Source of the DNA: Roseovarius sp. ZX-A-9
GTDB lineage: Bacteria > Pseudomonadota > Alphaproteobacteria > Rhodobacterales > Rhodobacteraceae
Assembly: GCF_028369135.1 (NCBI RefSeq)
Contig: NZ_JAPWHW010000007.1
Span: forward strand, 124,001 to 188,000
Direction of reading: 5' to 3'
Length of the DNA: 64,000 nt
The notes under the pieces are model-generated. The model was given only the letters and a program-made list of their open reading frames with translations. It made no database searches and was not told the DNA's origin. The position numbers and the translations under genes are program-made. Numbering within the stretch: the stretch's first letter is position 1; each line of letters starts with the position of its first letter. Below, piece after piece: positions 27,487-35,782 of the stretch.

Positions 27487-28845
27487 TCAGGGGGCGCGGT
27501 GCAGGTAGCGGCCCAGGCCGCCGATGCCTTCGGCAAGCTGGCCATTCTCGGCCATAACCTGCCCGCGCAAGATGGTGTGGGTGACGCTGCTGCGGAATGT
27601 CATGCCCTCGAAGGGCGAGTAGTCCGAATGCGAAGGGTAATTGGCGGCGTCTACGCGGGTTTCGCCCTCGGGGTCGATCACCACCAGATCGGCGTCATGG
27701 CCCGGCGCGATACGCCCCTTGCCCTGAACCGAATATAGATCCGCCACGTTGGAGGACGTTGCCGCCGCGAGTGTCTCGATCGCGATGCCGCGCGTGTGGA
27801 AACCCTCGTGCATGGCGACCGGCAGGATCTGCGCGATGCCGGGAAAACCGGCTGTCGCCTGCCAGATATCCGGCCCCTTGGTGGCGCGTTTGCGCGGCAC
27901 ATGGTCAGACCCGATGGTGGTAATGTCGCCATTGCGCACCCCTTCCCACAGACCATCCACATCCGCCTGACTACGCAAGGGCGGATTGACCTTGCCCAGA
28001 TTGCCGATGCCGCTGTCCTTGGTCAGCGACAGGTAGTGAATGCAGGTCTCCACATGGATGGACGCACGGCCCGGATGGCGCAACCGCCGCACCAGATCGA
28101 GGCTTTCGACGGTGGACATATGCACGATGTTCACCGGGCATTCCGTCTTTTCCCCGAAATAGGCCACGCGAAAGACGTTCTCGGTCTCCAGAAATCCGGG
28201 TGACTGTTCATCCCAAACCGGCAGGTCGTCGCGCCCGGCGGCCTTCAGGGGTTCGCGAAATACCGGGATCACCTCGGTATTCTCGCAATGCACGCCAACA
28301 ACGCCGCCCTTGATCCGCGCGCCCGCCTGAAGCGCGCGAAACAACAGCGCATCGTCCACTTCGCCAAAGCCCTTGGCGGCCCCGGTCGCCCCTTTGTACA
28401 TCAGGTACACCTTGACGGATGTCACGCCGAACCGTTGCGAGAGTGCGGCCAGCTCCTCGACATGCCGGGTCGCGGTCACGCCGAAATGCAGCCCGAAATC
28501 CATCGCAGCACGTGCCTTGGCCCCGTCGATCCACGGCCCGGTCGCGGCGTTCAGATCATCGCTGCGCCAGAAACTGAACAGCCCCGTGACACCGCCCAGC
28601 AGCGCGGTGCGGGTTTCGGTATCCCAGTCACTTTCCTTGTCGCCAAAGCCGATATGCGTGTGCGGGTCGATGAGGCCCGGCATCACGAAACGGTCGGTGC
28701 AGTCGATCACCCGCGTCGCGCGCAGCTCTTCGCCGGGCGCCAGAATGGCCGCGATCCGCCCGTCGCGCACCGCGACCGATCCGCGCTGCACACCCTCGCC
28801 GGGAAAGACGATCTCGCCGTTCTTCAAGATCAGATCATAGCTCAT
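27487..28845 (-). CDS. Dihydropyrimidinase/hydantoinase-like cyclic amidohydrolase
   Basis: 452 residues from the ATG at 28845, which overlaps the aconitase-like stop (ATGA). Amidohydrolase superfamily: the metal-binding MPGLIDPHTHIGF, a candidate carboxylated Lys in SVKVYLMYKGA, His ligands in VHMSTVES and in the CIHYLSL segment, and the catalytic Asp in TIGSDHVPRK. It hydrolyses cyclic amides such as hydantoins, dihydropyrimidines, lactams or enamides. HVETCIHYLSL and DYSPFEGM are standard for the D-hydantoinase/dihydropyrimidinase/allantoinase group. Substrate unknown. Confidence 0.9.
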   Translation of the reverse strand: MSYDLILKNGEIVFPGEGVQRGSVAVRDGRIAAILAPGEELRATRVIDCTDRFVMPGLIDPHTHIGFGDKESDWDTETRTALLGGVTGLFSFWRSDDLNAATGPWIDGAKARAAMDFGLHFGVTATRHVEELAALSQRFGVTSVKVYLMYKGATGAAKGFGEVDDALLFRALQAGARIKGGVVGVHCENTEVIPVFREPLKAAGRDDLPVWDEQSPGFLETENVFRVAYFGEKTECPVNIVHMSTVESLDLVRRLRHPGRASIHVETCIHYLSLTKDSGIGNLGKVNPPLRSQADVDGLWEGVRNGDITTIGSDHVPRKRATKGPDIWQATAGFPGIAQILPVAMHEGFHTRGIAIETLAAATSSNVADLYSVQGKGRIAPGHDADLVVIDPEGETRVDAANYPSHSDYSPFEGMTFRSSVTHTILRGQVMAENGQLAEGIGGLGRYLHRAP

Positions 28846-31517
28846 GCCGCATCCTCCAGCCGTTGCATCAGTCCCGCAAACATGCCGCCTGCCAGAAGCA
28901 ATTCGCGTTCGGCGTCGCTTGCGATATCCACCTGCACCGTGAGCGCGCCGACGCCCTCGACCTCGACGCGGACCGGCGCGCCCTTGGTCACGCCGGCTTG
29001 CAGCCCCGAGATGCTCAGCGGCTCGAACCCCGTGAGCCCAAGCGCGTCGGCACCCTGCCCGGCGGCAAAAATCAGCGGCACAATGCCCATCCCGATCAGG
29101 TTGGCGCGGTGGATGCGCTCGAAGCTCTGCGCCAGCACCGCGCGCACGCCCAGAAGCTTTGGCCCCTTGGCCGCCCAATCCCGGCTCGACCCCATACCGT
29201 AGTCGCGCCCTGCCAGCACGATTGCAGGCGTTCCCTCCGCGCGCAATGTCTGGGCCACGTCATAGATCGGCACCGGGGTAGCCCCCGGTGCGAGCCGCGT
29301 CATGCCGCCCGGTGCGCCGGGCGCAAGCCGGTTGTGCAGGCTCGGGTTACCAAAAGTGATGCGCGCCATGAACTCGTGATTACCCCGGCGTTGCGTCACC
29401 GCGTTGAAATCCTGCGGTGCCACGCCCTGCGCGATCAAATACTGCCCGGCCAACCCGTCGGGCGCAATCGCGCCGCTGGGTGTAATGTGATCGGTGGTCA
29501 GCGAGTCGCCTACCCAGAGCAACGCCCGCGCGCCGTCGATCACATCCGGCATGGGCGGATTATCCGTGTCAAAGAAGGGAGGCTTGCACACATAGGTCGA
29601 GGTGGCATCCCATGCAAAACGCCGCCCCTCGGGCGCGGCGAGCCGTTGCCAGAGCTCCGCCCCATCAAACACCGTTGCATAGCTTTCGCGAAACTGTTCG
29701 GGCGTCAGGCTGTCGGCCACCAGTGTGGCGATCTCAGCCTCCTCCGGCCAGATATCGCGTAGGTAAACCGGCGTGCCATCGGCGCCTGTGCCCAGCGGTT
29801 CATCCTCCAGCGCGATGTCGATGCGTCCGGCCAGCGCAAAGGCCACCACCAGCGGCGGCGATGCAAGATAGGCGGCGCGGCACTGCGGGTGAATGCGCCC
29901 TTCGAAATTGCGGTTGCCCGACAGGATCGCGGCGGCAACCAGATCGCCCGCCTCCACCGCCTCGGCCACGCCGGGGTTGAGCGGGCCGGACTTGCCGGAG
30001 CAGGTGGTGCAACCGTGGCCGACCACGTGAAAGCCCAGCGCCTCAAGCGGCGCCATCAGGCCAGCGCGCGCCAGGTAGCCGTCCACCAGCCGCGAGCCCG
30101 GCGCGAGCGATGTCTTTACCTGGGGCGGCACGCGCAGCCCCCGCGCCACCGCGTTGCGCGCCAGCAGCCCCGCCGCGATCATCACATGCGGGTTCGACGT
30201 GTTGGTGCAGGATGTGATCGCCGCCAGCACGATGCTGCCATGGCGCAGCGTGCCGCCAGCGCCGTTCCCGGCGCTCTGAGCTATCTGCTCGGCGCTCAGG
30301 CCAAAGCCGCCCTCGGTCACCGGGGCCGTCAGCGCGGCTGCGAAGGCATCCTTGAGTTGCGTCAGCGGCACCCGGTCCTGCGGACGTTTCGGCCCGGCAA
30401 CACTGGGGGCTATCGCGCCAAGGTCGATCTCGACCAATTCGGAATATTCGGGCTCTGGCGCGCCCTCTTCGGCATAGAGCCCTGCCGCCTTTGCATAGGC
30501 CTCGACCAGCGCCACATGGCCCGGTGCGCGGCCCGACTGGCGCAGATAGGCGATGGTCTGCGCGTCGATGGCGAAATAGCCAATCGTCGCGCCGTATTCG
30601 GGGGCCATGTTGGCAATCGTCGCGCGGTCCGGAACTGTCAAAGCTGCCGCACCGGGGCCGCAGAACTCGACAAAATCGCCGACGACGCCGACCTGCCGCA
30701 ACCGCTCGGTAATGGTCAGAACGGCATCGGTTGTCGTCGCCCCCGCAGGCAACCGGCCCGTCAGACGCACGCCCACCACACGCGGGATGCGCACCACGTG
30801 ACGTTGGCCCAGCGCGGCCGCCTCGCCGTCGATGCCACCGACACCCCAGGCCAGCACCCCCAGCCCGTTGACCATCGGTGTATGGCTGTCGCAGCCCAGC
30901 ACGAATTCGGGCGCGGCAACGGGGCCGTATCCGGGCAGGTCCGCCATGTGCACCAGCTCTGCCAACCGCTCCAGATGAACCTGGTGGATGATCCCCGCAC
31001 CCGGCGGCACGATCCTGAGATTGGCAAAGCCCTGCTGCGCCCATTTGAAGAAGCTGTAGCGCTCTGCATTGCGCGCGTATTCGGCCAGCAGGTTGTGCTG
31101 CGCCGCATTCGGGTGGCCCGCCCGATCGACGATCAGTGAATGATCCACCACCAGCGTGATTGGCACGCGCGGCTCGACCGCCTCTACCGGCGCACCCGCC
31201 GCATGGGCAGCGTCACGCGCGGCCGCCAGATCCATCAGTACGGGCAGACCGCTCGAATCGGGCAGGATGAGGCGCGTGACGTCCAGCGCCGCCGAAACCG
31301 GCGCGCCTTGCGCCGACCAATCGGCAATGCGAGCCACATCGTCGGCAGAGGTACGACCCGCCAAGGCCTGCCGCGCGACGTTTTCCAACACCACCCTGAG
31401 GCAATATGGCAAGGGCCGCGCGCGATTGCTGAGCAGCGCGCGCAGATCGACGCAACGCGCGGGCTCGGCGTCCGGCACGGCAAAATCGCGTAGCTGTGGC
31501 ATCTGCGGCTTGGTCAA
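28842..31517 (-). CDS. Aconitase A-type hydratase (AcnA paralogue)
   Basis: 891 residues, full AcnA length. Iron-sulfur ligands are intact: Cys in ITSCTNTSNP and CTTC in GHGCTTCSGKSGPL. Substrate-side elements GNRNFEGR and the domain-4 YGMGSSRDWAAKGP are present. Start is a TTG at 31517 or an ATG at 31502. It hydrates and dehydrates tri- or dicarboxylates. Lying in an operon with two amidohydrolases and opposite an isocitrate-lyase-family enzyme, it is probably not the housekeeping aconitase; citraconate, alkylmaleate or methylaconitate are possible substrates (inference). Confidence 0.92.
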   Translation of the reverse strand: MTKPQMPQLRDFAVPDAEPARCVDLRALLSNRARPLPYCLRVVLENVARQALAGRTSADDVARIADWSAQGAPVSAALDVTRLILPDSSGLPVLMDLAAARDAAHAAGAPVEAVEPRVPITLVVDHSLIVDRAGHPNAAQHNLLAEYARNAERYSFFKWAQQGFANLRIVPPGAGIIHQVHLERLAELVHMADLPGYGPVAAPEFVLGCDSHTPMVNGLGVLAWGVGGIDGEAAALGQRHVVRIPRVVGVRLTGRLPAGATTTDAVLTITERLRQVGVVGDFVEFCGPGAAALTVPDRATIANMAPEYGATIGYFAIDAQTIAYLRQSGRAPGHVALVEAYAKAAGLYAEEGAPEPEYSELVEIDLGAIAPSVAGPKRPQDRVPLTQLKDAFAAALTAPVTEGGFGLSAEQIAQSAGNGAGGTLRHGSIVLAAITSCTNTSNPHVMIAAGLLARNAVARGLRVPPQVKTSLAPGSRLVDGYLARAGLMAPLEALGFHVVGHGCTTCSGKSGPLNPGVAEAVEAGDLVAAAILSGNRNFEGRIHPQCRAAYLASPPLVVAFALAGRIDIALEDEPLGTGADGTPVYLRDIWPEEAEIATLVADSLTPEQFRESYATVFDGAELWQRLAAPEGRRFAWDATSTYVCKPPFFDTDNPPMPDVIDGARALLWVGDSLTTDHITPSGAIAPDGLAGQYLIAQGVAPQDFNAVTQRRGNHEFMARITFGNPSLHNRLAPGAPGGMTRLAPGATPVPIYDVAQTLRAEGTPAIVLAGRDYGMGSSRDWAAKGPKLLGVRAVLAQSFERIHRANLIGMGIVPLIFAAGQGADALGLTGFEPLSISGLQAGVTKGAPVRVEVEGVGALTVQVDIASDAERELLLAGGMFAGLMQRLEDAA

Positions 31518-31561
31518 GCTCTTCCCCGGGTGGTCGCATCTTGCATGTCAGTTCACGGTGG

Positions 31562-31589
31562 AGATTACACCGGGATGTCAAAGTGTCAA
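31562..31589 (-). promoter_or_regulatory. Predicted promoter of the aconitase-like/amidohydrolase operon
   Basis: Minus-strand TTGACA (31584-31589) and TAATCT (31562-31567) with a 16-bp spacer. The -35 box is embedded in the palindrome at 31578-31597, the same arrangement as at 26608-26635. Confidence 0.55.
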
Positions 31590-31597
31590 CACTTTGA
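31578..31597. promoter_or_regulatory. Palindromic operator TCAAAGTGT-CA-ACACTTTGA (site 3)
   Basis: The best copy: a perfect 9-bp inverted repeat about a CA centre. Its inner 16 bases are identical to site 1. It lies between the divergent aconitase-like and gntR genes. Confidence 0.8.
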
Positions 31598-31608
31598 TCA
31601 ATGCAGGC

Positions 31609-31637
31609 TTGCGAGACGTCAATATCTCGGCTATTAG
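31609..31637 (+). promoter_or_regulatory. Possible promoter of gntR
   Basis: TTGCGA (31609-31614) and TATTAG (31632-31637) with a 17-bp spacer on the plus strand. It lies between site 3 and site 4, so both could affect it. Confidence 0.4.
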
Positions 31638-31662
31638 TTGAGTTAACAGGGTAAATTCGCCC

Positions 31663-31674
31663 AAAGTGTTGACA
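31663..31674. promoter_or_regulatory. Degenerate operator copy (site 4) against the gntR ribosome site
   Basis: AAAGTGT-TG-ACA: full left arm and centre, right arm cut short by the GGAG ribosome site of gntR. Centre 83 bp from site 3. Suggests autorepression as a roadblock. Confidence 0.5.
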
Positions 31675-31688
31675 GGAGCCGTGTCCCT

Positions 31689-32357
31689 TTGCCACGTCCA
31701 GAGCAAACTACACTGGTCAACCAGGTTTTTGACAGGATATTCGATCTGCTTGTCTCTGGCGAGATCCCGCTGGGCGGCGTCGTGAACGAAGCCGCGCTGG
31801 CCGAACGGTTCTGCGTCAGCCGCGGCCCGGTACGCGAGGCGGTCAAGCAGTTTCAGGGCCGTGGCTTGGTGATCAAGGAGCCATATCTCAAGGCCCGCGT
31901 GGTTGAGCTGTCCGTCTCGGACATGATCGAGATTTTCCAGCTGCGCGAGGCCGTCGAGGGCATGTCGGTGCGGCTGGCCACGCTCAACATGAGCGATGCC
32001 GAGCTCGATGAATTGGTCGCTGACTTCTCGCAGCCCCGCCCTGACAGCGCCGAGGTGCTCGACGTACACGTCCGGATCGCCGAAGGCAGCGGCAACGCGC
32101 GCATCCGTGCGCTGCTCTGCGATGAGCTCTATTACCTTCTGCGCCTCTACAGGGCGCGATCGGGCGACATGCCGGGCCGACGGGAAAACGCCTATGCCGA
32201 ACACTGGCAGATCCTGCGCGCGATGAAGACACGCGATGCGGACCTCGCGGAATCACTGATGCGCGCGCATATCCTGCGCGCCACCAAATCATTGCAGGAA
32301 CTGCTGGCCAAAGAAACGACAGCGCTGGCGGCTATCGCCAAAGGAGATGCCCGATGA
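31689..32357 (+). CDS. GntR-family transcriptional regulator (FCD/FadR subfamily)
   Basis: 222 residues from a TTG start, backed by CAGGAG 10 nt before it. The N-terminal winged helix has ALAERFCVSRGPVREAVKQF (residues about 36-55). The C-terminal all-helical FCD domain, about residues 80-210, should bind an organic-acid effector, often through a metal site (DVHVRIAE and EHWQILRAMK carry the His residues). It overlaps the lyase gene by 4 nt. The shared palindromes point to it as the repressor of both flanking catabolic operons. Confidence 0.93.
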   Translation: MPRPEQTTLVNQVFDRIFDLLVSGEIPLGGVVNEAALAERFCVSRGPVREAVKQFQGRGLVIKEPYLKARVVELSVSDMIEIFQLREAVEGMSVRLATLNMSDAELDELVADFSQPRPDSAEVLDVHVRIAEGSGNARIRALLCDELYYLLRLYRARSGDMPGRRENAYAEHWQILRAMKTRDADLAESLMRAHILRATKSLQELLAKETTALAAIAKGDAR

Positions 32358-33283
32358 ACATGATCAAGACCGCCCCCGTCAAACCCACCCGCCGCATGCG
32401 CGAACTGATGGCCGGCAGTGACCTGCTGGTCTCGCCCGGGGTTTTTGACGGCTATAGCGTCCGGGTGGTTGAAAAGATGGGGTTCAAGACGGCCTGCACT
32501 ACGGGTGCGGGCCTGTCCAACTCGCGGCTTGGCGTGCCGGATGTCGGGATCATGGGCCTGACCGACAACGTCGATGCCTGCCGCATGATCGCGCGGTCGG
32601 TGTCGATCCCGGTCATGGCCGATGCCGATACCGGCTATGGCAATCCGGTCACGGTGCTGCACACGGTCCGGCAGTTCGAAGAGGCGGGCGTGGCGGGCGT
32701 CAACATCGAAGATCAGGTCAGCCCGAAACGCTGCGGCCACATGGCGGGCAAGGATGTGATCGACATGCGCGAAATGGCCCGCAAGATCGAAGCCGCCTGT
32801 GATGCGCGCCGCGACGATGATTTCGTGGTGCTGGCGCGCACGGACGCTATTGCCGTCGAAGGGCTGGAGGCCGCGATCCGTCGCGCGCAGCTCTATGCAC
32901 GCGCCGGCGCCGACATGATCTTTGCCGACGCCATCGGCGACGAGGATCAGATCAAGGCGCTGGTGGATGCCGTACCGGTGCCGGTATCGGTCAACATGGG
33001 CTTTGGCATCCGCAACCGGCCGACGACGCCGCTGATCCCCTTTGCCCGGCTGGCTGAAATCGGCGTGCGGCGCGTGACCCTGCCGCGCCTGCTGCCTGCC
33101 GCCGCCCTGTCGGCGATGGAGAACGCACTGGGATTGCTCAAGACAACGGTGGAAACCGGCGAAATCATGCACCGGCCGGATTTGCTGTCGAGTATCGAGG
33201 ACATCTGGGCCCTGATGGGCCAGCCGGAAATGAAGGCGCTGGAAGCGCGCTACAATGACCTTGACGGGGTGGATGTCGGCTAA
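32354..33283 (+). CDS. Isocitrate lyase/PEP mutase-family C-C lyase (methylisocitrate or dimethylmalate lyase-like)
   Basis: 309-residue TIM barrel. Mg-binding DADTGYGN and NIEDQ and the catalytic KRCGH loop (with the nucleophilic Cys of true lyases) are all present. Members cleave methylisocitrate, dimethylmalate, citramalate-like acids or oxaloacetate. Length suits the methylisocitrate/2,3-dimethylmalate lyase group rather than isocitrate lyase (over 420). No citrate or methylcitrate synthase is nearby, which argues against a simple propionate pathway. Coupled to gntR by overlapping start and stop. Confidence 0.9.
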   Translation: MNMIKTAPVKPTRRMRELMAGSDLLVSPGVFDGYSVRVVEKMGFKTACTTGAGLSNSRLGVPDVGIMGLTDNVDACRMIARSVSIPVMADADTGYGNPVTVLHTVRQFEEAGVAGVNIEDQVSPKRCGHMAGKDVIDMREMARKIEAACDARRDDDFVVLARTDAIAVEGLEAAIRRAQLYARAGADMIFADAIGDEDQIKALVDAVPVPVSVNMGFGIRNRPTTPLIPFARLAEIGVRRVTLPRLLPAAALSAMENALGLLKTTVETGEIMHRPDLLSSIEDIWALMGQPEMKALEARYNDLDGVDVG

Positions 33284-33284
33284 G

Positions 33285-33310
33285 CCCGAGGGGCGCCTTC
33301 AGCCCTCGGG
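33285..33310. terminator. Shared hairpin between the convergent lyase and marR genes
   Basis: Perfect 8-bp stem, CCCGAGGG (33285-33292) and CCCTCGGG (33303-33310), beginning 2 nt after the lyase stop and reaching into the last codons of marR. Probably ends transcription from both sides; there is no T-run. Confidence 0.5.
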
Positions 33311-33787
33311 TGTCTCGGGCTTGTAGGGCGGCAATTGCTGCCAGCGCGGCACGTCGTGGCCCATCCGGTCCAGCAGTTTCTCCAGCAGATCGCGCTCATC
33401 CGAACTCAACGTCGCGGTCAGGTGTTCTTCGGCTTGCTGGAACCACGCCATCACAACGTCATATTGCATCCGCCCGGGCGGCTCCAGAAACAGCAGCTTG
33501 CGGCGGCCATCTGCTGCGTCCACCCGGCGGCTGATCATCCCCTTGGCCAGCAGCGACGACACCGCCCGGCTGATCGTGTTCGAGGGCTGTTCGGTGACCT
33601 CGCAGATGTCGCTCGAACTCAGCCCGTCGCGGTAGACCAGACAGATCAACACGGTCCATTCAGGCCGGATCAACCCAAATTCGCGTTCCATGCGGCGCAG
33701 CAAGGGCTCGCGCATGAAATTGGTCAGAAAAGCCATCCGGTAGCCGATGGGGAGCGGCGTCGCGTCCAATATGTCGATCAGCTTCAT
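33299..33787 (-). CDS. MarR-family transcriptional regulator
   Basis: 162 residues from MKLIDILDAT; 11 further upstream codons are unlikely to be used. The winged-helix core is clear: WTVLICLVYRDGLSSSDICE, VTEQPSNTISRAVSSLLAKG (recognition helix) and the wing MISRRVDAADGRRKLLFL. It is divergent from the TRAP transporter genes with a strong double palindrome between them, so it most likely controls them and itself in response to the imported acid or aromatic. Confidence 0.93.
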   Translation of the reverse strand: MKLIDILDATPLPIGYRMAFLTNFMREPLLRRMEREFGLIRPEWTVLICLVYRDGLSSSDICEVTEQPSNTISRAVSSLLAKGMISRRVDAADGRRKLLFLEPPGRMQYDVVMAWFQQAEEHLTATLSSDERDLLEKLLDRMGHDVPRWQQLPPYKPETPEG

Positions 33788-33822
33788 GGTGTCTCCTGCC
33801 TTTTGGACCTGACTATGCACAA

Positions 33823-33867
33823 AATTCGCTCCACATGGAAATAAATTAGTTCCGTGTGGAGCAAATT
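33823..33867. promoter_or_regulatory. Twin MarR operator in the marR/TRAP divergent promoter
   Basis: Arms 33823-33840 and 33850-33867 are 18-bp inverted repeats with two mismatches around a 9-bp spacer. Each arm also contains its own small palindrome (TCCA-CA-TGGA, and TCC-GTGT-GGA), so two MarR dimers about 27 bp apart could bind. Confidence 0.75.
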
Positions 33868-33903
33868 CACGCTAGGCTCTCCCAAGATCGGGGAGGATCG
33901 CGC

Positions 33904-34443
33904 ATGCCGCTGGAGGCAGGAATGAGATCGCTGGGGCAGGCGATGCTGAACGCACTGGCGGTGCTGTTGATCGCGCTCATGCTCTGTGTTGTGCTGCAGG
34001 TCGCCTGCAGCTTTTTCGACATCAACCCCCTGATAACATTCGGCCAGAGCGTCATGTTTCTTGGCAAGGGCATCACCCTGAATTCGCTGCTCGACCTGCA
34101 ATGGCACCTCTTCGCGCTGATCTGCCTTGTTCCCTCGGGCGCGGTTCTGATCCGCGACGGGCATGTGCGGGTGGATTTCATCTATGCACAGCTACGGCCC
34201 GGCACACGGCGCGGCATCGACGGGGCGGGCCATGTGATCTTTGCGCTGCCGTTCTTTGTCATGTCCCTGCCCGCCGCTTGGGATTTCGCCATGCGTGCCT
34301 ACCGTTCCGGCGAAGGGTCGCGCAATGGCGGCCTTGATGATCTTTGGCTGATCAAGCTGGTGCTGCCCTTCGGGCTTGGCCTGCTGGCGCTGGCAATCCT
34401 GTGGGAGGCCGGTCGGCTGATCCGCGGACAGCGCGCATCATGA
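33904..34443 (+). CDS. TRAP transporter small membrane subunit (DctQ-like)
   Basis: 179 residues from the ATG at 33904, behind GGGGAGG. Four hydrophobic segments (about residues 15-38, 55-75, 98-120 and 140-162) fit the DctQ fold, with the charged GHVRVDFIYAQL loop typical of the family. It partners the large subunit, whose gene overlaps by 4 nt. Confidence 0.92.
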   Translation: MPLEAGMRSLGQAMLNALAVLLIALMLCVVLQVACSFFDINPLITFGQSVMFLGKGITLNSLLDLQWHLFALICLVPSGAVLIRDGHVRVDFIYAQLRPGTRRGIDGAGHVIFALPFFVMSLPAAWDFAMRAYRSGEGSRNGGLDDLWLIKLVLPFGLGLLALAILWEAGRLIRGQRAS

Positions 34444-35750
34444 GCGAATTCGCCCTGCCGCTGGCGATGGCCGCATTGACGATGCTGGGCATCATATCGG
34501 GCTATCGCGTGGCGCTGGTGCTGGCGGGCACTGCGGCGCTGTTTATCCTGGTGTCGGACCTGCCGGTGGCGTTCTTCAAGCTGATCATCAGCCGGATCTA
34601 CGCCAACGTGCTGTCAAACTGGCTGTTCGTGGCGATCCCGATGTTCATCTTCATGGGGCTGATCCTGGAGAAATCCGGCGTCGCGGAGCGCTCGCTCAAG
34701 GGCGCGCAGCGTGCCCTGGGCGGCTCCCCCGCCGGCATGGGGATATCGGTGCTGGTCGTGGGGCTGCTGCTGGCGGCCTCGTCCGGTGTGGTGGGGGCGT
34801 CGGTGGTGCTGCTGGCATTGCTGGCCCTGCCCCGGATGCAAGAGGCCGGGTTCGATACCCCTACCAGCGCCGGGCTGATCGCCGCATCGGGCACGATGGC
34901 GATCCTTGTTCCGCCCTCGGTGATGCTAATCGTGCTGGGCGACCAGTTGCAAACCTCGGTTCCCGCGATGTTCGCGGGTGCCATCGGGCCGGGCCTGTTG
35001 CTGGTCGCGCTCTACGGGGCATATGTCCTGCGGCGCGCACGCAAGCTGCCCCGGCAGGCCGCAGCACAAGACGGGCGCGGTGGCATTGCCGCGCTGCTGG
35101 TGGACGTAGCGCCACTGCTGGTTCTCATCATCTGCGTGCTCGGGTCGATCATCGGCGGGCTGGCCACCCCGACCGAGGCCAGCGGGCTGGGCGCATTCGG
35201 AGCGGTCATCGTCACCCTGATCTATCGCCGCTTCAGTATCGCCATGCTGATGGATGCGGCCCGCGACACGGTGACGACAACATCAATGGTCGCGCTGGTG
35301 ATCATCGGTGCGACCTGCTTTGCCGCAGTGTTTCGCGGCGTCGGCGGGGATGAGATGATCCAATCCGGCCTGGGCCAGTTCGGCACCAGCCCCTGGGTGG
35401 TGATGGGTGTGATCATGGCGTCGATCTTCCTGCTCGGGTTTTTCCTCGACTGGCTGGAAATCACCCTGATCCTGATCCCGATATTCGCCCCCGTCATCGC
35501 CGCGCTCGATTTCGGCAATGGGCTGGTGGGCGAGGATCTGATGATCTGGTTCGGCATCCTCGTGGCCGTAAATCTGCAAACCTCGTTTCTGACGCCGCCA
35601 TTTGGCTTTGCGCTATTCTACGTGCGCGGCGCGGTCGGTGACCGTGTCAGCACCGGCCAGATCTATCGCGGCGTGCTGCCCTTCATCGGACTGCAACTGC
35701 TGGCAATGGGGCTGCTGATGGCGCTGCCAGCCATCGTCATCGGCTTCTGA
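34440..35750 (+). CDS. TRAP transporter large membrane subunit (DctM-like)
   Basis: 436 residues, about 12 membrane segments. ANVLSNWLFVAIPMFIFMGLI and LLAASSGVVGASVVLLALLALP with GTMAILVPPSVMLIVLGDQL are the usual conserved membrane hairpins, and DWLEITLILIPIF is near the C terminus. It moves the solute using the sodium or proton gradient. The start overlaps the small-subunit stop. Confidence 0.95.
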   Translation: MSEFALPLAMAALTMLGIISGYRVALVLAGTAALFILVSDLPVAFFKLIISRIYANVLSNWLFVAIPMFIFMGLILEKSGVAERSLKGAQRALGGSPAGMGISVLVVGLLLAASSGVVGASVVLLALLALPRMQEAGFDTPTSAGLIAASGTMAILVPPSVMLIVLGDQLQTSVPAMFAGAIGPGLLLVALYGAYVLRRARKLPRQAAAQDGRGGIAALLVDVAPLLVLIICVLGSIIGGLATPTEASGLGAFGAVIVTLIYRRFSIAMLMDAARDTVTTTSMVALVIIGATCFAAVFRGVGGDEMIQSGLGQFGTSPWVVMGVIMASIFLLGFFLDWLEITLILIPIFAPVIAALDFGNGLVGEDLMIWFGILVAVNLQTSFLTPPFGFALFYVRGAVGDRVSTGQIYRGVLPFIGLQLLAMGLLMALPAIVIGF

Positions 35751-35782
35751 CAAACGACAAAATTCCAACGGGAGGACCAACC

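Noticed and set aside
24588..28845. Assigning the island to the known aerobic nicotinate (nic) pathway
   Set aside because: The amidase and isomerase-like proteins fit, but there is no 2,5-dihydroxypyridine dioxygenase or N-formylmaleamate deformylase, and the isomerase-like protein lacks its catalytic cysteines.
29889..31139. A 416-codon plus-strand frame
   Set aside because: Antisense to the aconitase-like gene, whose iron-sulfur motifs are intact; the composition is shadow-like.
28842..33283. Reading the aconitase and lyase pair as a propionate 2-methylcitrate operon
   Set aside because: No prpC, prpD or PrpR is present, and the partners in the operons are amidohydrolases.
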